The notes: generated by a model from the sequence alone, not told the origin. A stretch of 64,000 nucleotides of DNA from Paraphysomonas bandaiensis (GCA_965644295.1 CBFFRP010000199.1:496001-560000); one strand, 5' to 3'. Shown: positions 23,763-34,220, counted from the stretch's first letter. A program made the numbers and translations.

Positions 23763-24235
23763 TATCACAAATTTCTGTTTCAGCAATTATAACAACACAA
23801 TTAAAGGCCTTGTGTTGCAGATAGATATGCATATCCATATCTATATAGGAGTGCATGGCCTGCCACTGCAGATCTCGTCACTCTTCTTCGAAAATAATCC
23901 TGTTGATTTTCATCCAATCAGATTCAGAGTGCTAAGGGTATTCCTTATAGATTTAGGAACATGTTTTTAGGAACATTTTCAGGAACATTTGTTGCTGGAA
24001 TTTTGCAAAAACCCCCCCTTATACATTTTCAGCAACATTTTCAGGAACATTTTCAGCAACATTTGTTCCTGGCAAAGTCGGCAGCAGGCGTTTTTGCCAG
24101 CAACATAGGCCAATGTTCCTGGCAAAACGAATTTTTTCCAGCAACACAGGAACATTGTGACGTGCATGAATATATACTTTAAAGTGTATATTATTACATG
24201 AATTTACTATACCTAAAACAGTTATTGTTGACATA

Positions 24236-24914
24236 TGGAGGAAATCGATGTTAATGTGGAGGCTGCCGATGAGGTCGGCAACACTGACACCGCTGTCGAC
24301 GAAGCTGAGGACCAGCCAGAACCGGTGGTCAAGTTCACCTCAGCCGCTCCCTTGCTGAAACTGTTACAAGAGAAAGACCTAGGAGGTTCGGGTTATATAT
24401 TGTGATTCTACACAACTCTTCTATTTTTTCTGTTGCCTTGCCGGTGAGAGTTCGTCACAAACTTCCATGAGCAAGGTAGAGATCAGGAGAGAGATTATGC
24501 AGTAAAATTCTTATTCTGGTTGCGAGATATTGGTACACCAGACGAGCACGTTCAGGGCATCTTGCGACACGCTGAGTCTCTCTCAAACCCAACCTACACA
24601 AATGAGTGGGCCAAAAAGAAGGATCCAGGGAGGGTGCGTGCTCCAGAAGATATTCCAGCTGTCTATTCCTAGGCAGACCAGCTTGTAATAACTGCAGGGG
24701 CTTCATGTCTGGTAAGGCTGTCGATATGTCAGTAAATCGTCTGCAAGATATCAAGGATATGGCACCTAAGCATACAAGAGCCCCCATAATCACCAGCCTC
24801 AAGGATCGTCTTGAGACTCTAAAGGAAATGGGCTATGACCGAAATGATCCACCCTACCTCTCGCTTTCGCAGGAGCTACTTAAGGAACAAGAAGCTGAGA
24901 CTATGGAGTTGTGA
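24236..24914 (+). CDS. Unknown spliced gene carried by the TAA-flanked TIR element
   Basis: ATG 24236 opens an acidic N-terminus (MEEIDVNVEAADEVGNTDTA) ending in KLLQEKDLG. After a GT-AG intron (about 24388 to 24447) the frame continues EFVTNFHEQGRDQERDYAVK, then FLFWLRDIGTPDEHVQGILR and NEWAKKKDPGR. The C-terminal exon reads MAPKHTRAPIITSLKDRLET and on to KEQEAETMEL, stop at 24914. Splicing between 24637 and about 24755 is uncertain: GTGCGT to CCTAG and then GTAAGG to TCAAG keeps the frame. I recognise no domain. It may be an accessory protein of the element, or captured host sequence. Confidence 0.55.
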
Positions 24915-25144
24915 GCTCTTATCACTGAACCTGCAACAGAAGTAAATAACAACGGGTAGAGTTGATATTGAACTGCTTGAAAGTTGTGCATTGACTGGTT
25001 ACAGTCATAATAAATATGACCAACTTTCTAAATTAATTGTTTTGTCGTAGATCAGCTACTTAACTTAACACATTAATACAAGTTAAGTATTAAAATCAAA
25101 ATCCTCTACCATATGAAGTTGTTAATATTATTTCCTCGTGCGGG

Positions 25145-25280
25145 TGGATTCTTGTGAAACACCAACCTCTATCGTGCGATTGGATTCTTGTGAAACACCA
25201 ATCTCTATCGTGCGGTTGGATTCTTGTGAAACACCAATCTCTATCGTGCGGTTGGATACTTGTGAAACACCAATCCTATC
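25145..25280 (+). repeat. 36-bp tandem repeat, about 3.7 copies
   Basis: Units start at 25145, 25181, 25217 and 25253. Each begins TGGATTCTTGTGAAACACCA; the last is partial. The period is 12 codons and one frame stays open (ILVKHQSLSCGW repeated). It lies inside the TAA-flanked element. Confidence 0.85.
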
Positions 25281-25520
25281 TACAAGCAACTTATAGAGTG
25301 AAGAAATTGCATCTTATTATCAATAATCAATATAATATGTTCACTTAAAGCATATACAATAGAGATCATAGCGTCCGATAGCTGTTTATTACACTTGGTA
25401 CGCAGCATTTCGTTCTAAATTTTCTTGACATGGTGTCTACTTTCAGTTGACAATAAGCTCGCACTAACTTTGTAGGATCATTTCTATACCTAGTGTTATG
25501 CTTGCTATTGAAATAACTAG

Positions 25521-25959
25521 CTAAGACTTACCATTACGATAGGCACGGTAGCAATCAAGATTGAAATTTTCAGCCAGTTGTAAGATGTATCCACCTTCAC
25601 CTAGGCGGTCACGTTCTATCCTTTGTTCGTCTGTGAACCAATCATCCCCTTCGTATACAGCAATGACATCTCCGTTGTTGTAGGCTATGTGAGAAAGAAG
25701 GCCATGACCCGTGCTCGAGGTGTATGTCTGACCATTGCTGTCGCGAGCTACAAGCAAAGAAGGTCTGTGGTATAGTGCTCGCTTACTCTGTTCCTCTATC
25801 CTGGCATCGAAAACTAGAATTTGGAGGCGGTTCAAATGTGTGGGCAACTAACAAGTCTTTTGCATTTTCTTCTATATGAAACATTTCAATAATAATACTT
25901 TCCCTATTGGCAGGCAAATCAAAAGGTTGAGGCAATTCAGGTGCCACCTCAATATCCAT
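25521..25959 (-). pseudogene. SET-domain-like fragment in the TIR element
   Basis: The minus-strand frame to 25521 contains STGHGLLSHIAYNNGDVIAV, then YEGDDW, and later GGYILQLAENFNLDCYRAYR. This resembles the start of SET domains (G.GLF....F..GD.I..Y.G). An upstream frame from ATG 25959 (MDIEVAPELPQPFDL) is shifted by one base relative to it. A good donor GTAAGT follows at about 25529, but no exon with the SET NH.C core could be found, so it looks incomplete. Confidence 0.45.
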
Positions 25960-26254
25960 TTCAACTCCGTGGCATACTCCATCTCCTCTTTAATCTTCAA
26001 AGTCCATAGGTATGGCTTCAGTGTTATATAACGGTTGTCAAACTATGAGATGTACTATGTTAAAGTTGGCGAACACATAGTCCCTTCAAACTGATAATGT
26101 TGCTGGCAAAATGTTGCTGAAAATGTTCCTAAATCTATAAAGGGGCTTTTTTCAGCAACATTTTTAGGAAGAAAAACATGCGAGGAACATGTTCCTCAAA
26201 ATGTTCCTAAAAAAATGTTCCTAAATGTATAAGGGATACCCTAAGATGATAGGA

Positions 26255-26270
26255 GGTATACCGGTATACC
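26255..26270. other. 16-bp perfect palindrome
   Basis: GGTATACCGGTATACC reads the same on both strands. It lies 13 bp outside the right end of the TAA-flanked element and resembles GTATAC words near host promoters. Confidence 0.7.
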
Positions 26271-28307
26271 GTACCTGCAGAATACCATGCATAGATATTT
26301 GGCAAGCGGCTATTGAACTCGAATGATACTCTGAACTGAGATACGAGTCAGAGTCGATCCCGTCTGCTCTCAACTGAATGTATTCTGTCGCATTATTTCT
26401 GCATTTCTGACCGGAAGTTCATTTACTTTAAGTTTCACTGCAACACAACAACAACAGATAGCAGGCGCTATTACGCAGGTACTGTAGCGGCCTGAGCACC
26501 ACTTATAGATACCCTTCTGATGAAGATGAGAAAAATAAGGAAGAATTACCATTTATGATTGTTTGAAACTCTGGTTAATCGTAACTATTTTGTGGTAACG
26601 TGTTTATGTATTTGCATTGCCGAGTACTATCAAGAAAAACAACATGAACTACATATGAGTCTAGGCTCTGAGTGTATTCAACCTTCAACTATGAAGTATA
26701 TCCAGTAATTATCGCCGTAATATGCGTTGGATAGAAGACACCACTAAATACAGCTCGAAACTAGGCATATTCATGCTGCGTCAGATGTATGAAGCCTACT
26801 CATGTCTTCCAACTCTTTCTACGAAACGACATCTCCCTGAGTAGTTGGAAACGGTGTTGCTTATGTAGGATGCCGTACACTATTAGTTTTATTTTCAGAA
26901 ACAAGGCATCACAACGAAGGTCATACTTACTAGATAGCGCATTCCAGCATCCACGAGGCCTATGTGTATGCCGCTAATCATGATGTAACTGCTGTTAGTC
27001 CCACGCTTACTTGTACTAACGAACATTTTGCACTTCCTCTACTGAACGTAATCGCTCTGTGATGTATTTAGTTCGTGGACTCTTTGGCACTTGCAGATCA
27101 GGATTGTACCCAGAGAAGACGTTAGTGATATCTATTTCACTCAATAGGGAACAAGTGGCAGTTTGTATCAATGTGCACATTGATCATACTTCATGCGAGT
27201 TTAATGAACACATAAACATACAAAACAAGAGTGATACAAGTAGTCTTATGAACTCTTTTTCTGAATGAGATATCGACATACGAAGTCTGTGTTGGAAATG
27301 TGCTCCTGTGTACCAGAACCACGGCTGCTATATATATAAAACCACGTCGCTGATATAGAGTGTATAATAATACACAGTGGAGTTATAGATCAGCGACGTA
27401 TGATACGAGAAAAGAAACTTACAATAATTTGTTATCAGAGGATATTTTAGATAAAAGAATCGAAGAGATAAAACTGACGAAAGATTTTGTAAGTTATAGG
27501 TCTCATATTAAACCTCTATATTACTTCTGAATAAGAATTTACCTATCAAGTTCAGCAGAAACTACTTTCAAAAATGATTTTTAGTTTATTGTATTAACGA
27601 AAATCGTTGGAGTTAGACATGTATTACTAGGTAAACTTTAAACTTTCTTTACAGCACACATTGCTTACTTCATTAATACACACTTCAAAGATATGGTTTA
27701 TTTACTGAAGCATACTTCTCCCATCACCCACAGGACATAAGGTGAACGACTGATCTCCTCAATTAAAGTCACGACACCTTAAATAATTTACGTAGCTCAA
27801 CAAAAGTAACGGAGTGCATTCCTTCGCAACTAAAGTTTCCTGTTCCTACAGTTGAGTTCTGCTATATGAGAGCAATTGAAAGCTGTAGTTCTAAGCTACG
27901 TTACGAGTAGTTTACGGTTGTAGTAAATGTAGTAAACTGTATAATGAGAGCTAATGTCATGACGATGAGCATATAGTAGTGAAACGGAATATATAGTCAC
28001 CAGTACATGCAAGTTAGTGACGACATAAGAACGTACCAGAAATGAATGGTAAAGATAGCATGAAAGTAGTGAATGATAAGAGATATTGTTTATAATCTAA
28101 TCAGAATAGAGTGAAAGTATTGTTCAGTTATGGCATTTTCTAACACCTACTGAATACGTTTGTTTTCCCCATTGTACTACATTACCTTTCTCCAATAGAA
28201 TTGCAACTAATAATATTAGCTAGTGTAATTTCATGTTTTACACAATTTAATAGCGATTAAATCAATTCCTATTCATGTAATTACTACATTGAAGGTCTTA
28301 TTATTAG
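26271..28307. other. Long spacer with decayed coding-like pieces
   Basis: At 26940-27055 a plus-strand frame reads EAYVYAANHDVTAVSPTLTC, then TNEHFALPLLNV, then a stop; another at 27059-27268 contains VAVCINVHIDHTSCEF. Neither has a family or a credible start. The remainder is AT-rich and unrecognised. Confidence 0.25.
27346..27401. other. Nested inverted repeat / hairpin
   Basis: ACGTCGCTGAT is matched by ATCAGCGACGT about 35 bp downstream, and the loop contains a second palindrome, GTGTATAATAATACAC. Could fold as a cruciform or RNA hairpin; no function seen. Confidence 0.55.
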
Positions 28308-28815
28308 TGCCCCATTCCGAGGGCGTGGCCATAGTGTAGGCTGGCTGGTGCCCCACCTAAAACACCGAGATATAGCACTGATTCTACTACCCACCCACCC
28401 GTGTACCAACGTAGCTGACCACATAGATCACGCGCAGATTCTGTAGTCCCCTCCACCTGTGTTAACCTTTGCTGAGATTACGCGGGATTTCTCATAATTA
28501 TGCATGACTTTTATACATGTAATTCGCGCAGATTCTATTAAGACCATGTGTACCTTCCCATCATTACCTAACAAAGATTACGCGGGGATTCTCGTGACCA
28601 TGCATGACTCAGTATAGGTCTAGTGTGACTTTGGCCACCCCCCCTCCCTCCCCTAGAATGCGCGGGGTTTCTCGTAATCTAGGCTATCAGGTATTGTGTA
28701 GATCTAGCTAGAGCTTTCTTGATGTCAACACACGAATAATACGCTGAGATTTTTATTAATAATCTATACGTTACTTAGCTTAGTCAACACTAGGGTACGC
28801 TCTCAGAATGGGGCA
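28308..28815. mobile_element. 508-bp element with 5-bp target duplication (MITE or solo LTR)
   Basis: Ends TGCCCCATTCCGAG and CTCAGAATGGGGCA form an imperfect inverted repeat of about 20 bp. ATTAG flanks both sides (28303-28307 and 28816-28820). TG...CA ends with a 5-bp duplication suit a solo LTR, but the long inverted ends suit a MITE. Internally, ACGCG(C/G)-type AGATTCT/GGATTCT words recur at least five times. Confidence 0.7.
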
Positions 28816-28889
28816 ATTAGCAGTAGGCGTTAGTTTAGTAGGTAGAAGAACACTAGTCAAGCTGGATAGACGTCTATCTGTAACTAACT

Positions 28890-29232
28890 AGTACGAACTC
28901 TATTATCCTACTATTTAACGCTACAGAGGCTGCTTGTGCGTCGCTCTATCGCTCCACGCAAACGCCATGAGCAAGCAAAATGTTGATATACCTGACATCT
29001 GCTGACTTCAGTTTTTTTGAGTCCTCAAGGTGAACATCCCGAATGCTTCACTTCAGCAGACAGCCCAATACCCCGGTTACCCTTCAGGTGGGCCCTGTCC
29101 CAGATGCCTGTTTATTCGTCAAGGCCCAAAGACGTCTACACAAGTGACACTTATTAGTATCCCTTGTACCACACAAGCATTCGGCCATGAGTGGGCAGAA
29201 CAATATCTGCTGCCTATATATGCGGCTCACGT
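28890..29232 (-). repeat. Element A copy, left part, split by the copia element
   Basis: Matches the reverse copy at 10427-10832, from TTTAACGCTAC through GCGGCTCACGT. It continues after the retrotransposon at 34687-34770. Confidence 0.75.
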
Positions 29233-29525
29233 TATTAGAATATGGACTGTATCCTAGTATATTCAATGTGGTACTTGAAGACAATGTACGAGAATACAGT
29301 GAAGTATGGTGATGTGTAGATGCTGTTATGATATTGAGAAAACTGAAATAGTTTGCTCTTTCAAGATATGTTTAGTAGCGAAAGGTCTACAGAAGTAGTG
29401 ATTTATGCATGGCACAAAACGAGCTTGTGTTGTTTAACACAATTTGTGTAAACGATATTAATAAATCTATCTAGTCTAACAACTTAATCTCTCTTTGATC
29501 TAAGTAAAATGAGCATTTCCCAACA
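29233..29525 (+). repeat. 5' LTR
   Basis: Identical by eye to 34394-34686. Its last 17 bases include the gag start codon at 29509. The adjacent TGGTAGCGAGCGAGG at 29526 begins TGG, as expected for a tRNA primer-binding site. Confidence 0.93.
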
Positions 29526-32253
29526 TGGTAGCGAGCGAGGAGGAGAGAAGGAGGATAGAGGAGTAGTTCCTCAGTTCAACGAGACTAACGTTGAACAATG
29601 GATTGAGGACTTCGAGACATTCCTTATGAGGAAGGAACAAAGCGAGGTAGCGGTGGAACTGCCACCTAAGGAGAGCGACTTCGGGGAGCAGCCACTTACG
29701 TTGATGGAGGAGAAGGCGTACAGACAGGCTGTGAAGAGGTATTGGAAGGCGAACGCCATAGCTTATTCTTACTGCAGGGATGCGGTGCAGCATTCCCCGA
29801 AAGCGCTGCGTAAATTCCATCTTACCCACAAAGCGTTCAAGGCAGAAGGGAGTGGTGTAAACAGGTTCAAAACACATGTAATGATTGATGAGTTGAAGAA
29901 GTGTTTTGCTGGAGGGAAGCAAAATAGGATCAGTGACCTCTTAACTCAATATGGTTCTTTCCGTATGCGTCCGGAGGAGACGGCGAAGGACTACGTACTA
30001 CGGTTCGAACTACTGCTGAAGGAACTACAGGAGCAGCAGCAGGATATCTCGGAGGTATCAAAAACAAGTCGACTACGAGAAGGCTTGCTCAATGAAGAGT
30101 ATGCTCAACTGAGAGTTGGATTATACTTGATGGATGATGATGTTAATTATGTAACTGTATCACGTAAGATAGAAGGCTATGATGATACTATGGCTGGGAA
30201 GGAAGCGTTGGAGAAGAAGCGTAAAAGAGTGGAGGAGCTGAACCTGATAGACAGTAAGAAACGATATCGCAGAGAGAGGGATCATCGTAAGAAGAACAAC
30301 GGTAAGAAGAAGCCGATGAAGAAGGATACAGAGATTACAGGGCAGCGACCTGGAAGTGCCGAATATACTGGGTGCAGAAATTGTAAGTCAAAGGAACATC
30401 TTGCCATCGATTGTCCAGCATCGAAAAAGAAGTACTCGCAAAGCAAGAGCAAGGCTGTGAGGTTTCAAGATGGAAGGAAACCAGACAAAAGACTACTTAC
30501 AGTTGAAAACATCAGGCGTGGAGAGCCAGCGGATTTGTCTGACGAAGACGAAGCAAATATGATCGAGCAACAGGAAGAGTATCACTTGTCATGTAATGTG
30601 TATGAGACGAATATATGCAGTAGTGTGCATGAGGATATTCACTATACATACATTGATACCTGTTGTTCGTCATCAATGTTTTTGATAAATGATGTGAATA
30701 TACTTGATAGTCATATGCACACATCAAAGGTTATTAATGGTTCGAAAAAAGGGTCAGAGATATGCGTCACGAGTGTAGGTTCCCGTGGAGCATGGAAGAA
30801 CATTGAGGTATCAAGTCAGATAAATCGGTGTCTTTGTTCTGGACGGAAGTTGAACGATATGGGATATCGATTTACTGTATGGTATGGTATACAGATATAT
30901 GACAGAAATACGGATGAGCTGGTGTTGGAGGGACCTATGAAGAATGGAATGACTGCTGTGCCAACACAGCAGTTATTGGAGCTTCCAGACGTATCGACAT
31001 CCAGTGATTCAGAAGTAAATCTCAGTGACCGTACGGGTGAGGATGAACTGGAGCTGTTACATAGGAGAGCGGGTCATTTTAACAAGCATGCGTTGGTAGA
31101 AGCCCACAAAAGAATGCTAATTATTGGGACTGGACTGAAACGAAAACATCTCTCGAAACGTGTTTCCAAAGAACAGTGTCTATGTGATGTATGCGCCAGG
31201 GCGAAGATCACCAGAGTAAGTTTTCGGACAAAGGATGAGGACTCCGTTCGTCCAAATTTCTCGGCCGATATAGCAGTATACTTAAATTGTCCAGCTCGAG
31301 GAGGGGAAATATATGTGCTCAAACTAACACACCATGCCAGTCGGATGTTCTGGTCGGAAGGGCTTGTTCATAGGACTGGGTCATCGGTACTGCAGGTTTT
31401 CAAGAAGATTTTTGAAGGAGATGTGAAAAGGTACAAATTAGAAATGCATCATTACCATGCAGATGGAGCAGGGGAGCTAATATGTGATGAGCTGCGACAA
31501 TATCTTAGGTCACAGGGTTGCTATCAACATACGTGGAGCTCTACGGACTCTCCTGAGATGAACGCGATTGAGGAGCGGAAATTCAGGACCTGTGGTGAGA
31601 TGACATTAGCGATGCTGATTCAGTCAGGATTGCCTTCACAGTTTTGGCTAGATGCCTACATGGCAGCCAGGTACATATTAATTCGATTGCCTACAAAGAC
31701 AGCGAAGGGGTATATGTCCCCTCTTGAATTTTTGACTGGTGAGGCTCCCAACCTGAAATATCTCAGAGTATGGGGGTGTCGTGCGTATGTCCTCACTACA
31801 AAGGCGGATCGACGGAAAGACTGGGACGACAAGGCCCTTATCGGATATCTGATAGGATATTCAGATGAAAAGGTAGGATATGATGTATATCTACCTGCGA
31901 CTGATAGGGTCGTCACGTCGGTACATGTATTAACTGATGAGTCCATACCGTCACGCTCGGAGAGCTATTTCGCTGAGATAGATGCTCTTCGAGTGAAGGA
32001 GGCCGAGAGACCGAAAATTGTGTCTGACTATGCGGGCTTAGAAGGTACATATCATATTGATGATGAGGATGGTCTTCTCTACAAGACCACGAGAGTAGTA
32101 GAACGAAAGGGGGTAATAGTAGCCTATCGATCTCTGGTAACTGCAGGTCGGAAGCATATCGAGCACCGGGTGCCGATTCACGTCGAGGACGTAGTGCGAA
32201 TGACTGCAGAAACTCCCGGGAATACCGGATATATAGGAAAGGGGACGCCCTGA
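29509..32253 (+). CDS. Copia gag-protease-integrase polyprotein
   Basis: 914 residues from ATG 29509, which lies inside the 5' LTR. The N-terminal part is gag-like (FNETNVEQWIEDFETFL). A CCHC zinc knuckle, CRNCKSKEHLAIDC, is at about residues 289-302. The protease active-site region reads IDTCCSSSM at about 382-390, where copia proteases normally have D-S/T-G, so Gly is replaced by Cys. The integrase zinc-binding domain starts at about 518 (HRRAGH...CDVC). The catalytic core follows (SADIAVYL, HADGAGEL, NAIEERKFR), then WLDAYMAARYILIRLPT and VWGCRAYV. It ends at TGA 32251. The reverse transcriptase lies in the -1 frame. Confidence 0.93.
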   Translation: MSISQHGSERGGEKEDRGVVPQFNETNVEQWIEDFETFLMRKEQSEVAVELPPKESDFGEQPLTLMEEKAYRQAVKRYWKANAIAYSYCRDAVQHSPKALRKFHLTHKAFKAEGSGVNRFKTHVMIDELKKCFAGGKQNRISDLLTQYGSFRMRPEETAKDYVLRFELLLKELQEQQQDISEVSKTSRLREGLLNEEYAQLRVGLYLMDDDVNYVTVSRKIEGYDDTMAGKEALEKKRKRVEELNLIDSKKRYRRERDHRKKNNGKKKPMKKDTEITGQRPGSAEYTGCRNCKSKEHLAIDCPASKKKYSQSKSKAVRFQDGRKPDKRLLTVENIRRGEPADLSDEDEANMIEQQEEYHLSCNVYETNICSSVHEDIHYTYIDTCCSSSMFLINDVNILDSHMHTSKVINGSKKGSEICVTSVGSRGAWKNIEVSSQINRCLCSGRKLNDMGYRFTVWYGIQIYDRNTDELVLEGPMKNGMTAVPTQQLLELPDVSTSSDSEVNLSDRTGEDELELLHRRAGHFNKHALVEAHKRMLIIGTGLKRKHLSKRVSKEQCLCDVCARAKITRVSFRTKDEDSVRPNFSADIAVYLNCPARGGEIYVLKLTHHASRMFWSEGLVHRTGSSVLQVFKKIFEGDVKRYKLEMHHYHADGAGELICDELRQYLRSQGCYQHTWSSTDSPEMNAIEERKFRTCGEMTLAMLIQSGLPSQFWLDAYMAARYILIRLPTKTAKGYMSPLEFLTGEAPNLKYLRVWGCRAYVLTTKADRRKDWDDKALIGYLIGYSDEKVGYDVYLPATDRVVTSVHVLTDESIPSRSESYFAEIDALRVKEAERPKIVSDYAGLEGTYHIDDEDGLLYKTTRVVERKGVIVAYRSLVTAGRKHIEHRVPIHVEDVVRMTAETPGNTGYIGKGTP

Positions 32254-32258
32254 GTACT

Positions 32259-34220
32259 ATGCCAGCCAGGGTGCTGGACCAGGGAAGACCTGGAGGGTTA
32301 CAGGAGAGTCCTGACCCAACCTGTCAGGAGACAGCTGTGAGGTTGCAGACCTCTGAAGACTATGAGTCTGGGGTTGTGAGCGGGGCTCCTCCCACAACGC
32401 ACGATGTGCGTGCTCAGGATGAGCAAGGTACGGGTTCTTATATACCTCGTCGACCGATTGAACTAGATGGTGATGGTCGGGTCCGACGCAAACGGCTGCA
32501 GCGGAGACTGGCAAACGCGTCAGTTTTAGGAGAGATTAATATGGTTGAAGTACCGGATGCGCATAATATTGATCTTAACCATGCAGAGACAGAAGATATC
32601 AAGATACCAAATTCATATGCCGAGGCAGAGAGATCTCCACAGTATCAACAATGGAGAAAAGCTCGAATGGTGGAGAAGACATCATTGCTGAAAAGACGTG
32701 TCTTGAAGATCGTGAAAATTCCAAGCGGAGTGAAATTAGTTAGAGCGAAATATGTGCATACGGTGAAGCGAGACATACTAGGGAATATAGTAAAGTACAA
32801 GGCTCGGCTAGTGGCATTAGGAAATCTCCAAGAGAAGAAGGAGGAGGAGCCGTCCACTTTCGCTCCAGTGGTTAAGGGTATAACCATTAGACTAGTGTTA
32901 GCGATTGCGTTTATGTTACAGATGCATGTGCATCAATTAGATGTATCATCCGCATTTTGCTATGCAGATCTGGAGGATGACGTGTATATGGCACCTCCAC
33001 CAGATGAGGAATTACTAGCTGGATGGTGTTTTCAACTAATCAAGGCATTGTATGGACTGCGATCTTCACCGCGACAGTGGAATAAACATATTGACAAGTT
33101 TATTAAATCATTGCATTTTACTCCGTGTATTTTGGATACGTGTTTGTATATGCGATGGAGTAACGGAAAACTGCATTTATTATTGATATATGTTGATGAT
33201 ATCATAATTGCATCCGCTGATCTGACTTACTTGGAAAGCGTAAAGCGTAGGTTCTGTGAAACATTCGAGATGCATGATCTGGGAGTGTGTAAGCGATTTC
33301 TGAACATCAGGATAACCAGAGGAGAAAATTGGTATATGTTAGATCAATCTGAGTATGCTAAGAATATTATCAAGAAATTCAGCTCAGTTATGGGAAAGAG
33401 TAGTAAGAATAAGGAGGCCCCACTACCTACTAATGTTCAGGATCTGTTGGCAGAGGAACGTGAACTTACGGAGGAGCAGAAGCAGTGGGTTGACTCATTT
33501 CCGTATCGGCAAATTATTGGAGCAGTGTTGTATCTAGCAATGCATACTAGACCTGATCTGGCTTATGCAGTGGGGTTATTGTCTCGATTTAGTAGTTGTC
33601 CGACATATGCATCGTGCAAACTGGCGATTCACTTATTGAAATATTTGCGTGGAACAATTGATGAGGGCATCAGATTCAGTGGGAGTGAGTTCGACTTACA
33701 TGTGTTCAGTGATTCAGATTGGGCTGGTGATAGACTGACTCGGCGATCGACAACAGGATACATTGTGTTCTTATGTGCAGGCGCATTGGCCTGGCAGTCT
33801 AAACTACAGACCACAGTTGCAACTTCGAGCATGGAATCTGAATATATGGCGGAGTATGCGGCTATGCAAGAACTGGTGTGGCTTCGGGGGGTGTTCAAGG
33901 AGCTCGGGCTCTTAGTTGCGAAGCCGACTCCATTCTTTATGGATAGCAAGAGTGCGAAAGATCTCTCCGAGAATCCTGTGTATCATAAGAGGTCGAAGCA
34001 TATAGACATCAAGTATCACTGGGTGAGAGAGCATGTAAATGGAAAATTTCCTACGGCAAAGTTGATTCATGTGTCGACGGATGATATGGCGGCTGATATT
34101 TTCACGAAGGCATTGTCAACGAAACTTTTCAGTCGTCATGAGAAAACTATTACCGGGGTTAAGAGAAGTGTGTCAACCAGAGTTGAGGAGCAGCAGAAGA
34201 AGCGACCCCGAAGAGGTTAA
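32259..34220 (+). CDS. Copia reverse transcriptase-RNase H
   Basis: 653 residues from ATG 32259, but the frame is open from 32061 and so overlaps gag-pro-int by about 190 nt in the -1 register. The reverse transcriptase has VHQLDVSSAFCYADLEDDVY, LYGLRSSPRQWN and the catalytic YVDD at residues 311-314. RNase H has FSDSDWAGD, TTGYIVFLCAGALAWQSK and SSMESEYMA, ending with MDSKSAKDL and KHIDIKYHWVREHV. It may be made by -1 frameshifting at one of two AAAGGGG heptamers (32106, 32238), or by reinitiation at the ATG five bases after the gag stop. Confidence 0.93.
   Translation: MPARVLDQGRPGGLQESPDPTCQETAVRLQTSEDYESGVVSGAPPTTHDVRAQDEQGTGSYIPRRPIELDGDGRVRRKRLQRRLANASVLGEINMVEVPDAHNIDLNHAETEDIKIPNSYAEAERSPQYQQWRKARMVEKTSLLKRRVLKIVKIPSGVKLVRAKYVHTVKRDILGNIVKYKARLVALGNLQEKKEEEPSTFAPVVKGITIRLVLAIAFMLQMHVHQLDVSSAFCYADLEDDVYMAPPPDEELLAGWCFQLIKALYGLRSSPRQWNKHIDKFIKSLHFTPCILDTCLYMRWSNGKLHLLLIYVDDIIIASADLTYLESVKRRFCETFEMHDLGVCKRFLNIRITRGENWYMLDQSEYAKNIIKKFSSVMGKSSKNKEAPLPTNVQDLLAEERELTEEQKQWVDSFPYRQIIGAVLYLAMHTRPDLAYAVGLLSRFSSCPTYASCKLAIHLLKYLRGTIDEGIRFSGSEFDLHVFSDSDWAGDRLTRRSTTGYIVFLCAGALAWQSKLQTTVATSSMESEYMAEYAAMQELVWLRGVFKELGLLVAKPTPFFMDSKSAKDLSENPVYHKRSKHIDIKYHWVREHVNGKFPTAKLIHVSTDDMAADIFTKALSTKLFSRHEKTITGVKRSVSTRVEEQQKKRPRRG

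Larger units (their letters stand above)
23936..26241. mobile_element. 2.3-kb TIR element with TAA target duplications (PIF/Harbinger-like)
   Basis: The left end GGGTATTCCTTATAGATTTA and the right end (rever-complement) GGGTATCCCTTATACATTTA are near-identical inverted repeats. TAA flanks both sides (23933-23935 and 26242-26244). GGG-type TIRs with a TAA duplication are PIF/Harbinger traits. Both subterminal zones are packed with copies of GGAACATTTTC and GCAACATTT (23950-24140 and 26095-26225), probably transposase-binding sites. It carries a spliced unknown gene and a SET-like fragment. No DDE transposase was recognised. Confidence 0.7.

Noticed and set aside
25145-25280. CRISPR-like array
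   Set aside because: The 36-bp units abut directly with no spacers, and this is a eukaryotic genome; it is a minisatellite.
30512-31946. Minus-strand ORFs inside the retrotransposon
   Set aside because: Antisense shadows of the gag-pol frame.
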